In this document: one piece after another, positions 55,265 to 64,000 of the stretch
How the letters are laid out: each line of letters opens with the position of its first letter
Position numbering within the stretch: position 1 is the stretch's first letter
Origin: Diploscapter coronatus
Lineage: Eukaryota; Nematoda; Chromadorea; Rhabditida; Rhabditidae
Length of the DNA stretch: 64,000 nucleotides
NCBI GenBank assembly: GCA_964036155.1
Contig: OZ038423.1
Coordinates: 81,607,249-81,671,248, forward strand
Direction: 5' to 3'
Made by a program: the position numbers and the translations under genes
The notes under the pieces: model-generated
The model's database searches: none
Seen by the model: the letters and a program-made list of their open reading frames with translations, nothing else
Told to the model about the DNA's origin: nothing

Positions 55265-58155
55265 ATGATGGAGACGCCGTCGCGTGCCGAGCAGACGACG
55301 ACGCTAAATAATGACCTTAATGACCCGACTATGGGAGTGGAGTTGAATGTGGGCAGTCAGAGCTCGATCGCCTCTGTCGATTCGCAGGATGGAATCCCAA
55401 TCTCGCAGGCCCCGTCCGCTTCTCAGGAATCCGAGCCTGGAACTTGGCGAAAACGCCGATTTCGACCTCGACCACTTCCGGTTAGTTGGAAAAACGTTCG
55501 GAAATTTTTGCGCAAAATTTCACAATGGACCATAAGATTTCATAAATTAGTCAGGAGAGAATGATGAAAGAGAACTTGTGATACTTCTCAGTCGCTGAAT
55601 GAAACTCTTCCAGGACCTGTCTGGTTCCACGACGTCGTTGGCGGCTTCAGATTCAGGCCTCTCGTCGTCAAGCAGCAGTTTGTCTGGGACGAACACGTCC
55701 ACGTTCGCATCTGGAGTCCCGACGACGGGCACTTCTCTGTTCGATAGCGTTTCGCGGAGTTCGCTGTTGAGTTCGCGCCAGAATTCAGACGACTATTTGG
55801 CGTCGTTCATGAAGCGAGGCAGATACGAATCGGACTTGATTACAGATGAAAGTGATGGATTTTTGTCGGTAAGGAAAAATGATTTCCTCAGAAGATAAAC
55901 GAAAAACATTCAGGCCGATGCCTTGTCCTCCGACTCGCTGTCGAGTCCGAATTCAACCCCAGCCAGAATTTTGATCGGAGGCAGGAGCGAAAAGGAAAAG
56001 CTGGAATATTTAACAAATGATTGCCTGATCGGGGACTATCACATCATCGGTGCGGGAAAAGAGGCCAAAGCCGTGCACAGACAGACTAACATCGTCTATA
56101 ATTGTCAGGCGAGTGATAAGAAATCAATGATAAAATGAGTGATTTGAATTTCAGGTCCTAGCGCCCCACGAAGTCCTATCAGTGACTAAGGTCATCTACA
56201 GATTGGACAATGCTGCTGAAATCTACAAGGGATATGACTTGGAGCAATTAAAGTAAGGGAGAAATCTGATAAGACGATCAAAAACGATATTTATCAGAGA
56301 GTTGGTATTTCCTTCGAGTGCTGAATTGGTCGAGGAGGTTTCTGGGCGAGTTCTGTTGATCACCCCGATTGACGGGGGAAGTCTGCATTCGTTCGCGGAG
56401 AGCAAGGCCGAGAAAATGGCTGAGGCTGACATTGAGCCGCTTTTCAAACAGGTATTGTATTTTTATAGGGAAATATTGATTCCAAAAAAATCGCTTTTAC
56501 TTCAGATAGTAAGAATTCTGGCGTTCTGCCACGAGATCGGCATAATCGTTCGAGATCTGAAGCCGAAGAAGTTCGTTTTCGACAAGGAGACGAGTAAGCT
56601 GCGTCTGGGCACTGTAGTGGACTGCGTCGTGCTTGACGACCCAAATAATGATTTGGTTAAAGAGAAATTCGGATCACCTGCATATGTTCCGCCTGAGGTA
56701 CGAGCAAATCGATTTTTAGAAAGCAGCAATCGAGTTTGCTGAAAATAAGTCCAAGCTTCTTAAAATTGCAACTTTTCAGGTGCTGACCAAAAAGTCTCGC
56801 GTGCACTCAGCGAAGGCGGCCGCGATGTGGGGTCTGGGCGTGACCACGTACATGGTCCTGCTGGGCAGATACCCCTTCTACGACAACAACCCGAGGGGCC
56901 TCTTCGATAAAATTCGCAAGGCCAAAGTCGTCTTCCCGCCGACCTATCACCTCAGCAGAGGAGGTATTTCTTTGTAATTTCTCTTAAAAAATTAGAACAA
57001 TAAATTGCAGCCCGAGTGATTCTTCACGGCCTGCTGCGCCGTGAGCCTCTGGAGCGTCCCTCTGCCTCTCAACTGCTGGCCATGCCCATTTGGAAGGAGC
57101 CCTGCACTGCACCGTGCAGAATTCCCCGGCTGTCCTCTCTTTTCCCCGCTCAACAGGACTTTGCCCCGATAAGACTCAGGCTCGATCAGATGGTATTTCT
57201 GTTCGACTTTTCTAAATCTTATACCTTCGTTCTTAATTTTCAGTTCCGTCGCACGATGGAAAGAAGCCAGAATGTGGAAGAAGACTCGAACGCTCAGCCA
57301 CGATTACATCAACCCCTAGCCAGACTGACACAGACTTTGCGTCTTCCCACCCAGGAGGCCACAAATTCGACCAATTCAACGACGTCCCAAAATGCGAGTC
57401 AGGCCCAAAGACCGCCCTGGATGACCCAGCCCTCTGCATTCTCCCCATTCGTGCCATTGCAGCAGAGACCGTCCGTCGGGCCTTCTCCAATAGCTACAAG
57501 CATAGGACAGCAAGGTCGCGTTCGATCATCGGTTCAACTTCCTACAGTAAGACAATTTCGAGAATTTCGAATTTCACCCACTTTCTCCTTAGGTTTCATC
57601 AGAAGACAGAGTAATTAGACCAATAGAAACGGGAGCAACGGGAACTTCCCTCCCATTGCACAGAAGCAGGACAATGGAGTCCAGGACGGAACAGCCTGTT
57701 AGTGGGGAGATCAGACCCATGCAGACTTCCAGACTTTACGCTATTCAGGTACGGAATTTTGATTTTCTAAGGCTTTGAATTAATTTGAACTTGTTCCAGA
57801 CCCTGGTCAACACTTTGTCAATGTTCTATTCGGCTAATACGAACCCAGAAGTGTCTTATAATTCATTCGAGAGACTGCAAAGACATGAAGAAATATCATT
57901 GCAGGTAAAACAAAAAATAAATAAACTCAGATAAAACTTTCGATGCTTTAAAAATACAAATTTGTACTATTTTAGAGTGAACCATCAAATCCAAGTGACG
58001 GCTATGACACTATGACATTTGAAAGGCCAGATTATTCGGCTCTGCTTGGTCCGGAAGACCCAGAGATTGCCCTGCATCGAGCTAGACTAAGGCAAAGTCA
58101 ACAGGAACAACAGCAACAACAACAATACGAATCGGCATTACTAGACCAGTGGTAA
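55265..58155 (+). CDS. Tribbles-family pseudokinase
   Basis: The Ser/Thr-rich N-terminal half (MMETPSRAEQTTTLNNDL onwards) is followed by a degenerate kinase domain from DCLIGDYHIIGAGKEAKA (about 56025). Tribbles features: the ATP-lysine segment reads NIVYNC|QVLAPHEVL, the hinge and C-lobe VLLITPIDGGSLHSFAESKA, and the characteristic catalytic loop FCHEIGIIVRDLKPKKFVFD. No DFG motif follows (GTVVDCVVLDD instead), then GSPAYVPPEV and GLGVTTYMVLLGRYPFYDNN. The long C-terminal tail is rich in Gln, Ser and Pro and ends in a Gln run and YESALLDQW. Tribbles proteins are scaffolds that target C/EBP-type factors and MAPK kinases; the nematode member NIPI-3 acts in development and immunity. The usual VAIK lysine is Gln here. 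The intron at 56109-56154 must use a GC donor (CAG|GCGAGT). The start lies three bases after a TTTTCAG acceptor. Confidence 0.88.
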
Positions 58156-59052
58156 TTAACCAATTAAAACCCCCGAAACATCTTCTATTTTTATAAAATG
58201 GGTAGAAAACTACATTTAAAAAGATAGGTTTATTCTTCATTAAACATCGATTTTTCGTAGTTCAATGAAATGATTTTCTAAAAATCTTTTACTTTTGATT
58301 TTGACAATATCTTATTGTAGACTGCTGATTACTTGATGAAAGTGAAAAATGACGCATTTTCTAATTTTCTATACGCTTAGAAATAAGCATGTGTGCACGT
58401 CAAATCTGCTCATTGCTTCACGTGTTCTTTTTTCTTTTACAAATTCTGTAAGACAATATGTATGTCCGTAATGCCATTTGCTTATTCTTGTGCGTGTAAA
58501 ATGCGTCATTTTCCATTTTCATCGGTAATCGGACGTTCACAATAGTCTACCTTCTATCATTCTATGAAATAACGTTATGTGATAAGTTCTGTAGATGAGA
58601 ATTTTGTAATTATTATTCTACATTGGGGCTAAAAATCGCCTGAATTCAATAAAAGTGTACGAAATGCGTACAAAAATAATACGAAGCCAAATACACAACT
58701 AGACTCCAGGACTTTTATTGAAGACGGGTAAAATTAGAGTGCAGTCATTCATTTTTATCATCGGTTTTTTTGTCCTTTTATATTATTTCTTTTCTGCTCT
58801 TTTCTATTTTGTAATCCAGTAGGTAGAACTTTGAGCATGTATTGCGCATATGTACATTCAACTCTTTCCTGAATATTAGTATACGTAAAAACAAATAAAT
58901 ACATTTTTATTAAAGTCGCAGTTAATTGCAATGTAGAGAAATTAGACATTTGTTGTGTAGGGTTATGAAATCCCGATAAAAAATACTAAAAGGCTTGGTG
59001 TTTGTAATCGTGGAGTCGTGATTTTGCTGATTTTGGTTTATTTCAGCTCGAA
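58156..59052. other. Intergenic region between Tribbles and ERGIC3 genes
   Basis: AT-rich 3' flank of the Tribbles gene, then the ERGIC3 upstream region. AATAAA occurs near 58650 and is a candidate poly(A) signal. A TTTCAG acceptor lies eight bases before the ERGIC3 ATG. No gene seen. Confidence 0.5.
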
Positions 59053-61807
59053 ATGGTGTCGATATTCTCGATGGTGCGCGAATTCGACGCCTACACGAAG
59101 CCCATGGAGGATTTCCGGGTCAAAACCCTATCTGGGGGATTTGGTAAGTTTTTGTTATTCAACCTCACTCTTTTGTATTATTCATCCATTTTTCTCTTTT
59201 CCCGTATTACTCAGAAAAAGATGAGGGTGAAAAAACTACAAAAATGCCGATTATTTGAAAAGAAAAAAAACAATGCGGATTTGAGTGACCCTAATCGCTT
59301 CAATCGTGATCATCTGCTTGACGGTGCTGGAGACGTACAGTTTTCTGTCGACGGAAGTTGTCGAGCAGGTATTTTATGCACAGTGCTTTGAGTGTTCTGG
59401 CGTCATTTTTTCAGAAAAAAGATAACTTTCTATCTATGCATTATTTTAAAAGCAATTCTTTACTGAAAAACTTTAAAATATCCATGGCAATAAAAATGGA
59501 GAATATGTTTCACGAAAATTTATGTAAAATTAGAAAAAAAAAACGATTTCGAGTCAATTTTTAGAGGGCAAAGCACTGTTATGCAATTATTTAAATTCAT
59601 GAATAGTGGAGAATATATGAAATCTCTTTACAGCTCTACGTGGATTCCTCGACCTCCGATATCCGTGTGGACATTCATTTCGACATCATTTTTCACCGAC
59701 TGCCTTGTGGATGTAAGTTTTCTACCGAAATTTTTGTATAATACCTGGTTTTGATCCTGTGCTTTAGCATATTATCCTTAATCAAAATGGGTTTCATATG
59801 TCCGGATTTATAAAATCTCATTTTCTAGTTGTGACCGTCGATGTGATGGATGTGAGCAGTGACACGCAGGAGAACATTCAGCACGACATTTACAAGTTGC
59901 GCATCGACAAAAATGGGTTGAACATTTCGGATACGGTGCAGAAAATGGGTACGGTATTTTACGGTAATGTAATTTTTAATTACTTTTCCAAATTTAGAGG
60001 CCAACACGAACAAGTCCTCTGTGGCAAATGCCTCGCCGTCTGCGTTGCCTGCCTGTGGAAGTTGTTACGGGGCTTTGCCAGAAGGAAGGTGAGGAAATTT
60101 CTATTCGTCTCTTTCTATGACTTTTGCCATCTCTTGTCTAAAAAGACGACTTTTCAGTTGCTGTAACACGTGTGATGAAGTGAAGGACGCGTACGCGGGG
60201 AAGGGCTGGCAGGTGAACATCGAGGAGGTCGAACAGTGCAAGTCTGACGAGTACCTCAAGCGGTACACAGAGCAGAAGGGCGAGGGATGCAGGGTCTATG
60301 GCAAAGTGCAGGTATGGCATTTGTTTTCATCTTCAAAAAATTTTTATTAAAAATATTTTCTTCAAAGACTTGTTACATTTTTCAGGTTGCCAAAGTCGCT
60401 GGAAACTTCCACTTTGCACCAGGCGAGCCCTACAGAACTCACAGATCTCATGGTAGGAGATCATTGGGTAATTGTCTTCTTTTCCTAATTACTCTACTTG
60501 AGTCCACGATCTACACTCGATCGACCCCTCGAAGTTCGACGCCTCACATACGATTCATCATTTCTCGTTCGGCAAGGATTACCCAGGCAAAGCCTACCCT
60601 CTGGATGGAAAACTCGTCGATCAAAGTCATGGTGAGTTAAAAAATATTCGAAATAATAACTAAATTTATTATTGACCTATCAAAAACTAGACAATTTTGA
60701 AGAAATCACGGTTAATCATCAATGATCAATCGTTAATCCTCCCATTTGACGTACAAACAGTTGTAAGCGCCGGCCATGACTCCGATGGTGGTGAACGTAA
60801 GGAAGGGAATCGCTCCCGAAACGAGGGACTTCAGCAGGAAAATATGCGGCGGGCGGATGCCGTTATTGTATCTTAACAAATTTCAAATAGCGCATTTTCA
60901 CAAGTTTTTGGAACATGCAAAAAATTCCATAATTCCTTAAAACTGAGGACTTTGGCAATTTTTAAAATGAAAATTGAAGGATTTTTGACAAGTTTTTTAA
61001 AGTGGAAAAAAAGATTTGAAAAATCACCTATAAGCGGAATGCAGCCCGAAGGGAACCCCCACAGCGAGTCCGAAATAGAGCCCCCGTCCAGCGGTGCGAC
61101 GGAACGTCTCGCTGCAGCTGCCCAACGCCTTTTGTGCCTCGATATATTCCGTGATTCCACGCGGTCGTCGCTTCGACCTTTCTTTCTCTTCTCCTTCCAT
61201 CAAAGCCTGAAAATATGCTAATTTAAAAAAAAATTTAATTCTAATTTTTCAATCTAAAAATGTATCGTATTCGAATTAGTATCTTTCCAGGAGGAGTCAT
61301 GCATCAGTACTATCTAAAAGTGGTGCCGACCGGCTATTTCTATCTGGACGGCCGCATCGAAAATAGCCACCAGTTCTCTGTGACTTTCCATCAAAAGGAG
61401 TTGAAGCAGGGTAGACAGATTTGGAATTTTCAAATTTTATGCCAAAAATTCAGGAGTGTCGGGGTTGCCCGGCTTTTTCGTGCAGTACGAATTCTCCCCA
61501 CTCATGGTGCACTACGAGGAGAGGCAAAAGTGAGATTTAAACAAATAAAAAAGTAGCATACCATGAAAGTTGGTGAAAATAATTGCGCTTAGAAATTGTA
61601 GAGATCATCCTACTCTTTTATCGATTCTCTAAGGACTACGGTAAACTACAGTAATCTTTTGTTCGTTGCAGATCTTTCGCGTCGTTTATGGTGTCTCTGT
61701 GCGCGATTGTGGGCGGAGTGTTCGCGGCCGCCCAGCTGGTCGACGCCGCAATCTACCACTCGAGCAGAGCGCTGCAGAAAAAGTTGGAGTTAAATAAGCT
61801 GGGCTAG
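59053..61807 (+). CDS. ERGIC3: ERGIC3 homologue, ER-Golgi cargo receptor
   Basis: Type II-like two-pass membrane protein cycling between ER and Golgi. The N-terminus FDAYTKPMEDFRVKTLSGGF is highly characteristic. The first helix at about 59288-59338 (VTLIASIVIICLTVLETYSF) is followed by STEVVEQ and the lumenal domain. That domain carries VDVMDVSSDTQENIQHDIYK, the cysteine-rich CGSCYGALPE and CCNTCDEVKDAY, EGCRVYGKVQVAKVAGNFHF and the HHFSFGKDYPG segment. Near the C-terminus come YYLKVVPTGYFYLDGRI, GLPGFFVQYEFSPLMVHYEE, the second helix MVSLCAIVGGVFAAAQLVD, and a tail ending KKLELNKLG. The predicted protein matches the family over its whole length. A 660-bp intron (60631-61290) contains a separate gene on the opposite strand. 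Confidence 0.95.
60733..61200 (-). CDS. Small unrecognised membrane protein nested in an ERGIC3 intron
   Basis: Two exons (61028-61200 and 60733-60871) with a 156-bp intron join in phase to give 103 residues. The start MEGEEKERSKRRPRGITEYI is highly charged. Two hydrophobic helices follow, YFGLAVGVPFGLHSAY and ALV-type SGAIPFLTFTTIGVMAGAY, and the end is YVKWED. Codon use is GC-rich like the conserved neighbours, unlike the surrounding intron, which supports a real gene. The size and two-helix layout resemble small accessory proteins of mitochondrial inner-membrane complexes (a complex I accessory subunit is conceivable), but I do not recognise the family. It lies wholly inside one intron of ERGIC3 on the other strand. 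Confidence 0.65.
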
Positions 61808-62047
61808 TCAAATTACCCATTCTACTTCCAATTTCACAAAGAAAATAGAGTTTAGCGACAAAAATAATTTATTTTCCAATCAATACTATGTCTTTCGGGT
61901 CGGAGAAAATGCGATTTGTAAAAAGATTTTTAAAAAATCAGAAAATAAAGCAATTTGATGAAAGATGCAATTTGTATACTCGTATGACGTTTGAAAACCT
62001 GCATGAGGGATTTGAGAAATGTCTGAGATGTTTGGTGGATTTATGAT

Positions 62048-62564
62048 TCATCTGTAAGCAGTGCGATTTGGACGATTTTCCCTGTCTGAGGAAGGCGAGG
62101 GACCTTCGTTGACCGTCGAAGTCTGAGCCTGTCTCTGCAATAAAATCATCGAATTCATAGCTATTTTAAACTCGGCGTTAAATTTAAGCTCATTTTCAAC
62201 ACTATAAACCCTGTCATTTCAATTCCAATTTTAATTTAGGAGTGATTTTGTTTAAATTTGATACCTGGTGGAACTGCTCGATTTCGGCGATGATGCGCGC
62301 CAGAGCGGTCGGATCGGCGCCCGCCTTGATCGCCTCAAATTTGAACTCTTTAAATTTTATTTATCCTATTCATTTAATTTGTTACCAAATAAATAGCCTC
62401 ATATTGGTCGTCCGTGAACGTCATGTTGAGCATGCGGCCGACTCGGCGAATGTCTGAAAATATTTTTTCTGGGTTGAATAGAATTTGGGTTTACGTTGGA
62501 CGGTGTTGGAATCGTGCACACCGCCTGGGCTGCCAGACCAGTTCTGAGCGTTCGAGTTCATCAT
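62048..62564 (-). CDS. MZT1: MOZART1 homologue (gamma-tubulin complex small subunit)
   Basis: Four short exons give about 94 residues: MMNSNAQNWSGSPGGVHDSN, then the MOZART1 core IRRVGRMLNMTFTDDQYEAI and IKAGADPTALARIIAEIEQF, and a polar tail ending NRPNRTAYR with the stop at 62048. The core aligns with the human MZT1 pattern ISRILNTGL...LCEQGINPEALSSVIKEL, including the hydrophobic heptads and the G-x-(N/D)-P-x-A-L-(S/A) motif. MZT1 binds the N-termini of gamma-tubulin complex proteins and is needed for microtubule nucleation at centrosomes. The gene is convergent with ERGIC3 (stops 240 bp apart) and divergent from IWS1. The exon phases are consistent throughout. The call rests on one short but specific domain. 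Confidence 0.8.
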
Positions 62565-62936
62565 CGGAGGGCACTGAATTTGTTGAGAATCTCGAAAATT
62601 TTGAAAATCAAGAAATTTCGACCTCTTGTAGTTCCACCCTCTTTTTTTCCTTCCTCCATGCTATTACTAGAAAAGCGGGTATAAACTGAAGGGGTCGATT
62701 TTTAAAAATGTAGAAAAAAAACGAGCGAGAAATTCAAAATGTGGGTGCAAATTGCGCCCAAGAAACGAAATAATGCTGAATAGAGAGAGAGCTAAAGATG
62801 CAGACACTTCTCATTTGCTTTTTCGCATTGCATATGCGTCGCTCGATATTTCATTTTTTCTTTTTGCGTCTTCTTCTTTTTATTTATTCACACTTCTTGA
62901 ATTTTGAAATTTTGGTAAATACCGATTTTTAAGAAG
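62565..62936. other. Divergent promoter region between MZT1 and IWS1
   Basis: 372 bp between two start codons facing away from each other. It contains pyrimidine-rich tracts near 62840-62880 and a TTTTTAAG acceptor six bases before the IWS1 ATG. No other feature. Confidence 0.5.
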
Positions 62937-64000
62937 ATGGATTCTGACAGTTCTCCGAACCAGGCATCTGAATCTCCCAAATCCCCGTCAAATCAGCAAA
63001 GTCAGGACCGAGACTCGGAAAATCGAGAAGACCCTAAAGAAGTCCCCCAACAGATCCCCGACAACGGACAGAGCAATGTCGACTCAGTGGACGATTACGG
63101 TATTCTAATTTGATCACCATTCTTCAAATTTAGAACTTTTAGGGGAAACTGATGAACATCAGCGGCAAGAAGAAAATGAGCCTAATTCTCCCGTCCACGT
63201 CACTCCGCAGAAAAAGAGGGTCATGATCGATTCTGATGATGAGGTTGGAATTTATCTCTTAAAAATTCGAAAACCAACTTTCAGGAAGAAACGCCAGCGG
63301 AAAATCCCGAAGAACCCGCTTCTGAATCCCAGCACCAACAAGACCAAGACCAACCCACTTCGTCGTCGAGGATTCTGAATTCGGACGACGACGATGACGA
63401 CATCGTGGTTCAGAAGCGCAGAACGGTGATTGACGACGATGAGTTTGTGGAGAAAGAAGAGGGAGAGCGATCGAAATCCGGATCGCCCGTCGGACGCAGT
63501 CAGAAGAGAAGGAACCTGATTGGCTCCGATCTGTCAGACAATTCCGACAATGAGGAAGAACCGACGAAACGCAATACGGAAGATGTGGGTTTCTCATTTT
63601 CAAAAAAAATAAGGAATAAATTTAAGGTCGGCGAACTGATGGCTAACATTTTCGGCAAGGACTCGGATGACGAGGAAGAGCAACCGAAGAAGGAGGAGAC
63701 TCAGCAGGAAGAAGGCCAGAATGAGGATGACGACGATGGGGAGATCAGGGACAGGCATGAGAGGGATGAGAGGTATTTTTTGGATTCCATATAACTTATG
63801 ATAAAAGACGATGTTAGTGAGTTTTTTTCAATTAGTTCCAGATATCATATGATTAAAGATCGGGACGAAAACAGTCGGAAATAGTTGTATGATAAACGAG
63901 TCTTTTCAGCGACTTCCAATGGGACTTCGACACGATGATGCAGAAGAAGAAGCAGGAGCGAAGCCGTCACAGAAGGAGAAGAAAGGATGGGGGAATCGAC
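62937..64000 (+). CDS. IWS1: IWS1 homologue, N-terminal part (gene continues beyond window)
   Basis: Transcription elongation factor that binds SPT6 and RNA polymerase II. The N-terminal half is disordered, acidic and repetitive as in the family: MDSDSSPNQASESPKSPS, then repeated cassettes of K-K/R-R followed by S/D-D-(D/E) (for example QKKRVMIDSDDE, QKRRTVIDDDEF, QKRRNLIGSDLSDNSDNEEE). Next is a conserved motif GELMANIFGKDSDDEEEQ. The last exon in the window, from about 63910, reads SDFQWDFDTMMQKKKQERSR and HRRRRKDGGID, which matches the start of the conserved IWS1 core (FxxMxxxKK...RRxRRxDGG). The TFIIS-N-like domain would follow outside the window. Confidence 0.88.

Overview
The window looks like nuclear DNA of a chromadorean nematode. 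Genes are cut into short exons by many small introns (about 40-60 bp) with T-rich TTTCAG-type 3' splice sites. Some acceptors sit directly before start codons, as expected for trans-splicing. RPS8 and several membrane-protein families also look nematode-like. All gene models were assembled by hand from reading frames, splice signals and family knowledge; no search was run.

Left part (1-31.5 kb) has long genes and wide gaps. It holds the 3' end of a thrombospondin type-1 repeat gene (+), then on the minus strand two small multispan membrane proteins (LAPTM/DUF7027-like and MARVEL-like), a TBC1D24-type RabGAP with a C-terminal TLDc domain, an SK-type calcium-activated potassium channel with two alternative N-termini, a highly divergent Ras-like protein ending in a CVIM prenylation box, and an ITFG2 homologue (a KICSTOR subunit).

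Middle part (31.8-48 kb) is gene-dense. A predicted single-pass membrane protein (+) has a large first intron that holds a two-LIM-domain gene on the other strand. Then come the CCA-adding enzyme (TRNT1) and MCM3 (both minus) and a co-directional plus-strand run: RPS8, NOSIP homologue, SNRNP40, LIPT1 and a cyclic-nucleotide-gated channel. SNRNP40 and LIPT1 have operon-like spacing. An E2F-like site lies upstream of MCM3.

Right part (48-64 kb) holds the CNG channel, a Tribbles-family pseudokinase, ERGIC3 with an unidentified small gene nested antisense in an intron, a MOZART1 (MZT1) homologue on the minus strand, and the acidic N-terminal part of IWS1 running off the right edge.

Twelve or more short palindromic elements lie mostly in introns and intergenic DNA. 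At least one family has 8-bp target duplications (hAT-like) and another a perfect 9-bp duplication. The most unusual features are the Ras-like protein that has lost its nucleotide-binding motifs, the SK channel with an atypical selectivity filter, the set of GC-AG introns, and the gene nested in another gene's intron on the opposite strand.
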